From contig CP066701.1 of the NCBI GenBank assembly GCA_016756695.1, positions 3,430,001 to 3,494,000 on the forward strand: DNA of 64,000 bases. The letters are read 5' to 3'. The DNA comes from Heyndrickxia sporothermodurans. GTDB taxonomy: Bacteria; Bacillota; Bacilli; Bacillales; Bacillaceae_C. Shown piece by piece: positions 16,943 to 24,455 of the stretch (the first letter of the stretch is position 1; each line of letters begins with the position of its first letter). Under the pieces are notes generated by a model. It searched no databases. It had not been told where the DNA came from and saw only the letters and a program-made list of their open reading frames with translations. The position numbers and the translations under genes were made by a program.

Positions 16943-17929
16943 ATGAATATACAAATTAGAAAATGCCACGGTTCGGGAAATGATTTTTTACTAATTGATG
17001 AAATTTCCTCTCAGTATCATTTTAGCGAGAAGGACCGACAAAATTTAGCTATCGCTTTATGTGATAGAAAGTCATTATTAGGGGCGGATGGTATTCTTTT
17101 TACGATGAATAGTGATCATGCAGATGCAAAAATGCGTGTATTTAATGCAGATGGCTCCGAAGCTTCGATGTGTGGAAACGGTTTACGTTGCGTAGGAAGG
17201 TACGTTTGTGAGTTGCTCCAAAAAGATGAGATCGCTATTGAAACGATGAAAGCAACACTTTTAGTAAGTAAAGCTGAACCAATCTTTAATGAAATTCCAA
17301 CTTATTGTGTTGAAATTTCTCCGGTTCTATTTTCTTTGTCTGCCTTACCGATGAATATGGATAAAAATCATCTAATAAATGAGAAAATTGTTGAATTGTC
17401 GGATCAATTATTATTTTCCGCTGTAGCTGTCCCTAATCCGCACTTAATTAGTTTTGTGGATAAAGATGTGCTGCGTGCTAATACGCAAGAAACGATTGCA
17501 AAATATGTTAACGGTCCGAATCCATTATTTCCGGATGGAGTCAATGTGAGTTTTGTTAAAGAGTTGGAAAAGGGAGAAATTTTTGTTCGTACGTATGAAA
17601 GAGGGGTTGGTTTTACGAATGCGTGTGGAACCGCGATGTCTTCATCCTCGCTTATTTCTTGTCTACTTTCAATGAATGAATTTGAAAGTAGTATAGAAGT
17701 TTATAATAATGGCGGAAAAGTTCGATGTGTCGTACATAAGCTTGAAGATCAATATAAAATTGATTTAATTGGAAATGCTACCTATATTTACGATGCTGAA
17801 ATTAAACTAGACCGACTAAATCCGGAATTGTTTCAATTGATCCATCAATCAAGTTTTGATGAGCAAAAGTATTATGAAGAGCTTGAAACATATGCTAATA
17901 AACGAATTGAAAAGGTACTATTAGGATAA
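16943..17929 (+). CDS. dapF: Diaminopimelate epimerase DapF, long form
   Basis: Interconverts LL- and meso-diaminopimelate for lysine and peptidoglycan synthesis without cofactor. Both catalytic cysteines are present: ASMCGNGLRC near residue 79 and TNACGTAMSSS near residue 228. The substrate loop KCHGSGNDFLLID is at the N-terminus. The protein has 328 residues against about 280 for the standard enzyme. The extra 40 are a charged helical tail (RLNPELFQLIHQSSFDEQKY and onward). The usual second-site GTGA is GTAM here. The start ATG follows a GTGGGGGA site. Confidence 0.92.
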   Translation: MNIQIRKCHGSGNDFLLIDEISSQYHFSEKDRQNLAIALCDRKSLLGADGILFTMNSDHADAKMRVFNADGSEASMCGNGLRCVGRYVCELLQKDEIAIETMKATLLVSKAEPIFNEIPTYCVEISPVLFSLSALPMNMDKNHLINEKIVELSDQLLFSAVAVPNPHLISFVDKDVLRANTQETIAKYVNGPNPLFPDGVNVSFVKELEKGEIFVRTYERGVGFTNACGTAMSSSSLISCLLSMNEFESSIEVYNNGGKVRCVVHKLEDQYKIDLIGNATYIYDAEIKLDRLNPELFQLIHQSSFDEQKYYEELETYANKRIEKVLLG

Positions 17930-17935
17930 ATAAAT

Positions 17936-17961
17936 AACATCGACGAGTGTCGATGTTTTTA
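17936..17961. terminator. Bidirectional terminator between dapF and ligD
   Basis: Stem AACATCGAC / GTCGATGTT with a 4-nt loop GAGT and a T run. It lies between converging genes and overlaps the last codons of ligD. Confidence 0.8.
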
Positions 17962-19788
17962 TTTACTTCTTTTTAAAAAATTTAAAATAGGTTCAAATGG
18001 TTGATTTTCTTTGGCTGAAAAAAAGTTCTCAAAAGGGCAAGGTAATTTATTTATTCGATGTAAAACCGTTTGCATTGTAAATTGTTCTGGATGAAGATGT
18101 TCATTCACTTCGTTCCAAAACAACGGCGTTGCAACTAGTGCATCTTCATGACCACGCATTGAATAAGGAGCGATGATTGTTTTTCCTTCTGCATGCTGAA
18201 CAAAGTCAACATATAGTCTACCTTTTCGATTTTTTTTCAATCGTTCAATAGTGAATAGATCTGGTTTTTCTGTAATTAAATAGTTTGCAATAAATTCAGT
18301 AAATAAACGAGTTTCATCCCAAGTGAATTTCCTTTCGGGTAAAGGTATATAAACTTGTAAGCCTTTATTTCCCGATGTTTTAATGAAACTTATTAATTCT
18401 AATTGGTCAAATATTTTTTTCATCATTTGACTAGCTTTGATTGCTAGGTGGAATTCCTTTCGCGAAGGTGGGTCAAGATCAAAAACTATTTCGCTTACAT
18501 ATGGGTCTAATATTGTTTGAAAGGGTATATGGAATTCAATTGATAATTGGTTAGCTAGCCACATTAACGATTTTAAATCGTTGCAGACGATATAGTCGAT
18601 TCCATCTTTTACATGTGTTTGAATAAAATCAGGAGCATATTCAGGGCAATTTTTTTGATAAAAGGGCTCACCAAATATTCCGTGGGGGAATCGAATAACT
18701 GTCAATGTACGATTGTGCAAAAAGGGCAGCATGAATGACGAAATCTTTCTCATATAGCGAACAAAATCTAACTTGGTTATTGCATCTTTTTCCCACAACG
18801 GTTTGTCCGGATGGGTAATAGATATATCTGGAATATGTGCTTCGTCCAGTAGAAATTGATCATACGTACATTCTTCCGGAGATAAATCAAAGCGAAAAGC
18901 ATGAAAATGCGGTTCTCGTAGTTTTTCTTCAAACCACTCCAAATAATGTATATCAATGCAAATAGATGGGTGGATTTTAAGTAAACCATTATTATTCGCG
19001 TATGAATTCTCTTTGATTACCTTGTTTAAGACTTGTTTTTTATCCGCGTCAAGGCTAAATAAAAATAAACCAAGAGGATAAACAATTTTACCCTTGTATA
19101 CACCAACATGATAATATCCGTTAGAAGAATCTAACCCTATAATAAAGCATGATACTTTTTTCCAATTTTTTAGTTTAATCCATGTTTCAGTTCTTTTCCC
19201 TTCCTCCCATTTGCTATCAATTGTTTTGGCCACAACACCTTCTCCATCAAATGATTTTACGCGATTCCATACTTTCTTAAAATCCTTTTCACTCGAAATT
19301 TGTTGGATTAACGCTGGGCTAGCATTTGTAGGATTAGTCGGTACTTCGATCTTATCGATAATGTTTTTCAGCTTTTTTTTTCTTTCTACTAATGGGTGAT
19401 TTCGAATCGATAGCCCATTAATTTCTAATAAATCAAACACTAATAATTTGCATGGTCGCCTTCTTGCAAATTCTTTTATTCTGTCCTTCGATTTCATACG
19501 CCCTCTAATTTGTAATTCCCCAAAATTTGCATGTCCTGGATTTTCTAAAACAACTAATTCTCCATCTAATATTAAAGGAAAAAAATCCTTAACACGTTCG
19601 TTAATACATGTTAAATACGCTTCTATTTCAGGAAATTGGGGAAGTAGATCCTTTTCATTGCGACTCCATAAGTGCATAACATTGTGATTCCATTCTAATA
19701 TCGCGCGAAATCCATCATATTTAATTTCGAATATCCAGTTACTATTCAATGGAGCGTCGGATTTCAGCGTAGGAAGCATCGGTTTCAT
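17959..19788 (-). CDS. ligD: LigD: ATP-dependent DNA ligase with primase-polymerase domain
   Basis: A 609-residue two-domain enzyme of bacterial non-homologous end joining. The ligase comes first: FEIKYDGFRAIL with the adenylated Lys near residue 24, LDGELVVL, FDLLEINGL, GEGVVAK and WIKLK, then the OB domain. The polymerase/primase domain starts near residue 320: THPDKPLWEKDAITKLD, IRFPHGI, FDLDPP (metal-binding Asp pair) and TSGNKGLQVYIPL. There is no phosphoesterase domain, as is usual for Bacillus LigD. It is divergent from ku across 125 nt. In B. subtilis this pair is made late in the forespore for spore DNA repair. Confidence 0.95.
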   Translation of the reverse strand: MKPMLPTLKSDAPLNSNWIFEIKYDGFRAILEWNHNVMHLWSRNEKDLLPQFPEIEAYLTCINERVKDFFPLILDGELVVLENPGHANFGELQIRGRMKSKDRIKEFARRRPCKLLVFDLLEINGLSIRNHPLVERKKKLKNIIDKIEVPTNPTNASPALIQQISSEKDFKKVWNRVKSFDGEGVVAKTIDSKWEEGKRTETWIKLKNWKKVSCFIIGLDSSNGYYHVGVYKGKIVYPLGLFLFSLDADKKQVLNKVIKENSYANNNGLLKIHPSICIDIHYLEWFEEKLREPHFHAFRFDLSPEECTYDQFLLDEAHIPDISITHPDKPLWEKDAITKLDFVRYMRKISSFMLPFLHNRTLTVIRFPHGIFGEPFYQKNCPEYAPDFIQTHVKDGIDYIVCNDLKSLMWLANQLSIEFHIPFQTILDPYVSEIVFDLDPPSRKEFHLAIKASQMMKKIFDQLELISFIKTSGNKGLQVYIPLPERKFTWDETRLFTEFIANYLITEKPDLFTIERLKKNRKGRLYVDFVQHAEGKTIIAPYSMRGHEDALVATPLFWNEVNEHLHPEQFTMQTVLHRINKLPCPFENFFSAKENQPFEPILNFLKRSK

Positions 19789-19913
19789 TGATCATCACCT
19801 TCCGTTATTATTCCCACAAAAGCTTGCAGTAGTATTTCCAAAAAATTATAAGCATGAAATTCTTAATAAATTTAATGCTTATATTAAGTAGGAATTTAGG
19901 AAGGGTGAGATAG

Positions 19914-20753
19914 ATGCATACGATATGGAAAGGAAGTATTAGCTTCGGTTTAGTAAATATACCGATTAAATTGCATGCAGCAACAGAAGATAAGGATATT
20001 AAGTTGAGAACTCTTCACAAAAAATGTCATACACCGATAAAATATGAAAAAATATGTCCAGTTTGTGAAACAGAATTAGCGATGGATGATATTGTTAAGG
20101 GATATGAAATAACAAAGGGTAAATTCATCATATTAGACGAATCGGAATTAGATGAACTAAAAAAAGCGACAGAAGAAAAAGCCGTTGAAATAATAGACTT
20201 TATAAAAATAGAAGAAATCGATCCCATCTATTTTAATCGAAGTTATTATATGTCACCGAATGAAGGAGGAATGAAAGCCTACGGTTTATTAAGAAAGGCA
20301 TTGTTGGAAACAGAAAAAGCAGGTTTAGCAAAAATCATTATGCGCTCAAAAGAGCAGCTAGCAATTATCAGAGTATATGAAAATACGCTGTTAATGGAAA
20401 CCATTCATTTTCCTGATGAAGTGAGGAATGTTGGGGATGTACCGAATGTTCCGGCAGATGACCAAGTATCTAAAAAGGAAATTGACACCGCCATTTTGTT
20501 AATTGAACAATTAACAACTAAATTTGAGCCGGAAAAATATACCGATGAATATCGAACAAAACTGATGGAATTAATAAATAGTAAACAAGTAGGAAAACAA
20601 GCCGTAACTCCAAAGGAAAAAGCGCCGACGACAAATGTTACTGATTTGATGGCGGCACTTCAAGCATCCATTGATAAAACAAAACCAAAGGAAGAAAAAA
20701 AAGCGCCAACGAGAAGAAAAAAAGCTCCTGCGAAAGCAAAAAAAGCACAATAA
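19914..20753 (+). CDS. ku: Ku, non-homologous end-joining protein
   Basis: A 279-residue homodimeric DNA-end-binding protein that threads onto broken ends and recruits LigD. The N-terminal MHTIWKGSISFGLVNIPIKL is the family hallmark. The body includes KCHTPIKYEKICPVC (a CxxC pair with the preceding Cys) and KGYEITKGKFIILDESEL. The last 40 residues are a lysine/alanine/proline-rich tail (TRRKKAPAKAKKAQ), the basic extension seen in Bacillus Ku. The ATG follows GGAAGGGTGAG. It is transcribed away from ligD. Confidence 0.96.
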   Translation: MHTIWKGSISFGLVNIPIKLHAATEDKDIKLRTLHKKCHTPIKYEKICPVCETELAMDDIVKGYEITKGKFIILDESELDELKKATEEKAVEIIDFIKIEEIDPIYFNRSYYMSPNEGGMKAYGLLRKALLETEKAGLAKIIMRSKEQLAIIRVYENTLLMETIHFPDEVRNVGDVPNVPADDQVSKKEIDTAILLIEQLTTKFEPEKYTDEYRTKLMELINSKQVGKQAVTPKEKAPTTNVTDLMAALQASIDKTKPKEEKKAPTRRKKAPAKAKKAQ

Positions 20754-20827
20754 TGGACCTGTGTATAGAAAAGAAACAACCTCTAAGTATATGCTAAGAT
20801 AGAAAAGAGATGCAGGAGGTTAGCTGT

Positions 20828-21487
20828 ATGAGGAAACGAACATTAACATTAGGGATTAGTGCCATTTTTCTTATCGTAATTTTTATTTGGGCTTTTTTTG
20901 AAATTGCGACCGGATTAAACGGTACAGAAATTAGGAGTTTTGATAATCAAATTATTTCATTCGTTCAAGGAAAAATATCCGATAGACTAACATCAATTAT
21001 GTTGGTTATTACTTTTTTTGGTTCGGTTAAAGGTGTAGCAACCATCACCTTCTTAGTTATCTTATTACTTTTTTTCTCTCGCCATCGATTATTATGTTTG
21101 TTTTTAGTCATAACAATTGGTATTGGTGCCGGAGTATTTAACCGGATATTAAAATTGTACTTTAAGCGTGAGCGACCGGATATTCATCCGATTATCCAAG
21201 AAAATGGTTTTAGTTTTCCGAGTGGCCATTCAATGGGATCGATGATCTTATATGGGAGTCTCGGTTATATATTAGTTAAGTTGGCCAAGCATAATTGGTC
21301 AAAAATTTTTGGATTATTAGTTGGATTGATCATTATATTTGTTGTCGGTTTAAGCCGAATTTATTTAGGTGTTCACTATCCAAGTGATGTTGTAGGGGGA
21401 TATATTGCTGGAGCTTTTTGGCTGTTAATTTGTATATCTATATTTGAAATCGTTGAAAAATGGCATAAACGAAGAAAAAGAATATGA
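20828..21487 (+). CDS. PAP2-family lipid phosphatase
   Basis: A 219-residue polytopic membrane phosphatase of the type-2 phosphatidic acid phosphatase family. The three catalytic motifs are KLYFKRERPD, FPSGHSMG and SRIYLGVHYPSDVVGG with the nucleophilic His. About six membrane helices are seen. Likely substrates are phosphatidylglycerophosphate or undecaprenyl pyrophosphate; sequence alone does not decide. AGGAGG at 20815 selects ATG 20828 over the ATG at 20810. It lies 75 nt downstream of ku without an obvious terminator, so read-through is possible. Confidence 0.9.
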   Translation: MRKRTLTLGISAIFLIVIFIWAFFEIATGLNGTEIRSFDNQIISFVQGKISDRLTSIMLVITFFGSVKGVATITFLVILLLFFSRHRLLCLFLVITIGIGAGVFNRILKLYFKRERPDIHPIIQENGFSFPSGHSMGSMILYGSLGYILVKLAKHNWSKIFGLLVGLIIIFVVGLSRIYLGVHYPSDVVGGYIAGAFWLLICISIFEIVEKWHKRRKRI

Positions 21488-21510
21488 TCCTTGGAATCAT
21501 GTCTTTTTCA
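21475..21510 (+). terminator. Terminator after the PAP2 gene
   Basis: Imperfect stem AAAAAGAATATGAT / ATCATGTCTTTTT with a short loop, overlapping the end of the gene and ending in T. Confidence 0.6.
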
Positions 21511-21623
21511 ATTGTTCAAGTAGGCATTCGTCCATTTTTGCCCAAAATTAAAAATAAATATTCCCAAAAACCTATATATGAATATGATGCTAGGGAAGTT
21601 TTAAATAAGGGAGGAATGACCAG

Positions 21624-21794
21624 ATGAGCGGTGCTGTTGGTGGTGTTGGTTACGGTGGCGGCTTTGCCTTTATAGTCGTCTTGTTTATTCTTTTAGTCAT
21701 TGTTGGCGCAGCGTATGTTGGCGGAGGATTCGGTGGATACGGCGGCTACGGTGTTGGACCAGGGTATGGGTACGGATACGGTTGCGTTTGTTAA
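21624..21794 (+). CDS. YjcZ-family sporulation protein
   Basis: A 56-residue protein. A glycine-rich N-terminus ([12 protein letters not shown]) precedes a hydrophobic helix [19 protein letters not shown], which is the YjcZ family core. The C-terminus is an unusual Gly/Tyr repeat ([20 protein letters not shown]) ending CVC. The family is small, membrane-associated and expressed in sporulation. The ATG follows GGGAGGAATG at 8 nt. The G+C of this gene is well above its neighbours because of the glycine codons. Confidence 0.88.
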   Translation: MSGAVGGVGYGGGFAFIVVLFILLVIVGAAYVGGGFGGYGGYGVGPGYGYGYGCVC

Positions 21795-21839
21795 TAATCA
21801 TGTACAGTCGTTTAGAAAACTGTTTTCCTAATAATTTCA

Positions 21840-21866
21840 AGCACCTTTTCATAGGTGCTTTTTTTG
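21840..21866 (+). terminator. Terminator after the yjcZ-like gene
   Basis: Stem AGCACCT / AGGTGCT with a TTTCAT-like loop and seven T. Confidence 0.85.
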
Positions 21867-22127
21867 TCTTTGGGTCTATTTGTTTATGAATAAGAGCGGT
21901 AAATATCCCTTATTTTTCCTTGATTTTTTTTATTGCCTGTTTTAAAATAATTAATAAATATAAAATAAAAAGCAATTATTATTTTTAAGGATGCAAATAC
22001 GGTTTTAGATTCACATGTTATAAAGAGTGTCTACTTTTTTGTGTGGATATTCCTTATAATATGTGAATTTTTATTTACTTCGTAAATATAAGTAACATAT
22101 TAAAAAAATATTGGAGGTTGTCTATAC
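21867..22127 (+). promoter_or_regulatory. Leader and promoter region of the cold-shock gene
   Basis: The 261 bases before the csp gene contain no other gene. They are very A+T-rich. A TGTGGATATTCC segment and TATAAT-like boxes lie 60-100 nt before the start, consistent with a long 5' untranslated region. Long structured leaders that aid translation in the cold are known for csp genes; whether this one acts so is inference. Confidence 0.4.
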
Positions 22128-22328
22128 ATGACACAAGGTACAGTTAAATGGTTTAACAGTGAAAAAGGCTTTGGTTTCATTGAAGTTGAAGGTGGGAATG
22201 ACGTATTCGTACATTTCAGCGCAATTGTTGGTGAAGGCTATAAAACACTAGATGAAGGTCAACGTGTAGAATTCAATATTGTTGAAGGTCAACGTGGACC
22301 ACAAGCTGACAACGTAGTAAAGCTTTAA
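22128..22328 (+). CDS. Cold-shock protein (CspA/CspB family)
   Basis: A 66-residue single OB-fold RNA/single-strand DNA chaperone. It has both nucleic-acid-binding motifs, [12 protein letters not shown] (RNP1) and VFVHFSAI (RNP2), and the terminal [10 protein letters not shown]. Such proteins melt RNA structure during cold or stationary phase. The length is typical (65-67). TTGGAGG lies 9 nt before the ATG. It is not possible to say which csp paralogue it is. Confidence 0.95.
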   Translation: MTQGTVKWFNSEKGFGFIEVEGGNDVFVHFSAIVGEGYKTLDEGQRVEFNIVEGQRGPQADNVVKL

Positions 22329-22379
22329 TCTTATAAACAAAAAAACTGCCAACTTGGCAGTTTTTTTATTTATAAGATT
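22327..22379 (+). terminator. Terminator after csp
   Basis: The inner stem AAAAAAACTGCC / GGCAGTTTTTTT with loop AACTT lies inside an outer repeat AATCTTATAAA / TTTATAAGATT, giving a long symmetrical hairpin. Confidence 0.85.
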
Positions 22380-22667
22380 AATATAGTTTTCGCCAATTTT
22401 TGACAATGAAATCATTTGAATATAAATATTTATCAACATTGTGTTATAATGAACATATCAATGAAATCTAAGGATAGTAACTGAAATGAAATCATTAAAA
22501 TGTCGATTAACCAAAAAATTAATCGATTTTTTTATGTAGTACGGAAATACTGATTTAAATAAAAAGACTTGATTTTTTCTTAGAAAGTAATAAAATAATT
22601 GAGTATCAAATGATCTTGTGCCAATAATTAGTTTAAAAAACGTCACCTTGGGTCATTAAATGACTAA
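22380..22667 (+). promoter_or_regulatory. Region upstream of ltaS, now separated from it by IS110
   Basis: These 288 bases have no gene. TTATAAT occurs at 22444-22450. A terminator-shaped hairpin TCGATTAA / TTAATCGA followed by seven T lies at 22503-22533, so a short transcript of about 80 nt could be made and ended here. Further on, GTCATTAAATGAC (22652-22664) is a perfect 6-1-6 inverted repeat that could bind a dimeric regulator. The native ltaS promoter probably lies in this stretch. Confidence 0.4.
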
Positions 22668-22790
22668 TAGGAGCATTCCTGTTAGAAGGATTTTCGGGGA
22701 CTTGAACAAAAAGAGCCCTCTTGGTATGATGCGGGGTGTCAAATCGTCGATGAATTGACCCCTAATTTGTTAACCAAGGAGGACTCCATA

Positions 22791-24068
22791 ATGGATTTTA
22801 AACAAAATCAGAAAATTAATCAAGTCACCGAAAAAACACTCGTTGTAGGGATCGATATCGCAAAGCGGACACATTACGCTTGCTTTGTAGACGATCGTGG
22901 CCGGGTGCTCCAAAAGTCTTTCTCAGTTTATCAATCTAATAACGGCTTTGAGTATTTATATCAACGTATTTTGACTGAAATGAAAGAAAGCGAAAAGACA
23001 GAAGTCATTGTCGGGATTGAACCTACTGGCCATTACTGGCTAAATTTAGCCTATTTCCTTGAAGAACGAGGCATTTCCTTAGTCATGACGAATCCGATGC
23101 ATGTCAAACGGTCAAAAGAGTTGGATGACAATCTGCCAACCAAACATGACCGTAAAGATGCACTGGTAATCGCTCGTCTTGTAAAGGATGGACGCTTTAG
23201 TTATCCGCGAATCCTCAAAGGGATGGAAGCTGAACTTCGTGCTGGTTCTACATTCCGTAGTAAATTGACTGAGGAGCTAGGAGCCGTCAAAAACATGATA
23301 ATTCGCTGGTTAGATCGCTATTTTCCAGAGTTCGTTCAAGTATTTCCGTCATTCGGAAAAATGGCTATGGCCGCACTTGAATGCACTCCATTTCCAAGTG
23401 ATCTTCACCAGAAACACCCGGATGAAGTGTTATCCCTTTATCGAAAGGTCGAGGGACTAAAATCCCCCCAAAGACCAAAAGCAGTGCGCCTTATCGAAGT
23501 CGCAGCTAGCTCTATCGGAGTAACGGAAGGATGTGAGATGGCCCGTATTGAAATAGCCACACTTGTCCGCCGTTACCACCAGCTAGAAAAAGATATTGAG
23601 GGTATTACGGAGCGCTTAGTTGAGCTTGTAAAAATGTCAGTAGAATACGAATGGCTGTCAACGGTACCAGGGCTTGGAGATACGACAATCGTTGACCTAT
23701 TAGCTGAAATCGGAAGTTTTTCACACTACGAAGATCCACGCCAACTAATCAAACTCGCGGGATTAACGTTACGTGAAAATTCCTCTGGTATGCACAAAGG
23801 GCAAAAACGAATCTCTAAACGGGGTAGAAGAAAGCTACGCGCTCTCCTGTTCCGAGTCATGATGCCGATGATCCGCCACAATGAAGCTTTTAGAAAGCTA
23901 CATGAGTATTACACGAACCGTCAGGTTAATCCTTTACGCAAGAAACAATCCATCGTGGTTCTATGCGGTAAACTGTTAAAAGTATTACATGGAATTAGCA
24001 CTAAGCACAAAGCGTTTGACGCACAGCGAATGATGAGGGATATTCCAAGTCTCTTAGAGGCAGCTTAA
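22791..24068 (+). CDS. IS110-family transposase (DEDD recombinase), copy 1
   Basis: A 425-residue protein. The N-terminal RuvC-like DEDD domain has VVGIDIAKRTHYACFVD (first D), VGIEPTGHYW (E), and DNLPTKHDRKDALVIARL (the two D). The C-terminal Tnp domain has STVPGLGDTTIVDLLAEIG and GLTLRENSSGMHKGQKRISK, with the catalytic Ser in the SSG segment, then RRKLRALLF. IS110 enzymes exchange DNA strands under the direction of an element-encoded RNA. AAGGAGG at 8 nt selects ATG 22791; the ATG at 22755 adds 12 residues without a ribosome site. The protein is identical to that of copy 2. Confidence 0.95.
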   Translation: MDFKQNQKINQVTEKTLVVGIDIAKRTHYACFVDDRGRVLQKSFSVYQSNNGFEYLYQRILTEMKESEKTEVIVGIEPTGHYWLNLAYFLEERGISLVMTNPMHVKRSKELDDNLPTKHDRKDALVIARLVKDGRFSYPRILKGMEAELRAGSTFRSKLTEELGAVKNMIIRWLDRYFPEFVQVFPSFGKMAMAALECTPFPSDLHQKHPDEVLSLYRKVEGLKSPQRPKAVRLIEVAASSIGVTEGCEMARIEIATLVRRYHQLEKDIEGITERLVELVKMSVEYEWLSTVPGLGDTTIVDLLAEIGSFSHYEDPRQLIKLAGLTLRENSSGMHKGQKRISKRGRRKLRALLFRVMMPMIRHNEAFRKLHEYYTNRQVNPLRKKQSIVVLCGKLLKVLHGISTKHKAFDAQRMMRDIPSLLEAA

Positions 24069-24449
24069 ATCCCTACAGCCCCTTAACTAGACCTAGACAA
24101 CAGGATGACACGGAGAAGCTGGCATTATTTTCACCATTCGACCTAGAGTCCCTATAGGAGCTTCGCTAGCCTCTGCCTTATGACTAGACCGAACGAAGGA
24201 ATGTAGGCACATAGATGCCCAGAGACATGGGAGGGTACGTCATCATAAGCTACGCAGAGATCCATTGTGCATCGTATAATTCCCTATCACTACTTTCCAT
24301 CATTATCCAGTAGTGACCGCGTAGCGTACCTATTTATTGGAATAGTTTCACATATTATGAAAATAAAGTTAGGGTCCGTGTCGAAAAATATTTTTTGACA
24401 CCCTACCAACGGGTCAAACCGTTGATGTATCAACATTTATAGAGGGAGG
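24069..24449 (+). ncRNA. Candidate bridge RNA (seekRNA) region of IS110 copy 1
   Basis: The 381 nt after the transposase are non-coding but strongly structured. CTCTGCCTTATGAC (24171-24184) pairs in two blocks with GTCATCATAAG..GCAGAG (24239-24259), enclosing GGCA-CATAGA-TGCC. TCACTACT (24287-24294) pairs perfectly with AGTAGTGA (24309-24316) around a 14-nt loop. GTGTC pairs with GACAC around an A/T-rich loop, AACGG with CCGTT, and GTTGA with TCAAC. Short stretches TATAGGAG (24153) and GGGAGGGTA (24229) resemble the two element-target junctions. Guide function is inferred from the IS110/IS1111 bridge-RNA systems. Confidence 0.55.
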
Positions 24450-24455
24450 TATACT

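Larger units (their letters stand above)
22668..24449 (+). mobile_element. IS110-family element, copy 1, in front of ltaS
   Basis: The sequence from TAGGAGCATTCC to CATTTATAGAGGGAGG is shared with copy 2 at 53153-54935. It has no terminal inverted repeats and no target duplication, as expected of IS110. It holds one intact transposase gene with about 120 nt before it and 380 nt after it; a long 3' noncoding region is the IS1111-type layout. The right end is 6 nt from the ltaS ATG and supplies GAGGGAGG as its Shine-Dalgarno. Removing the element would leave TAGGAGG (or TAGGGAGG) before TATACT-ATG, so the target was probably the ribosome binding site. Confidence 0.93.

Noticed and set aside
22755-22790. 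Upstream start of the IS110 transposase
   Set aside because: It adds 12 residues without a ribosome site, whereas AAGGAGG is placed for the ATG at 22791. The same holds for copy 2.
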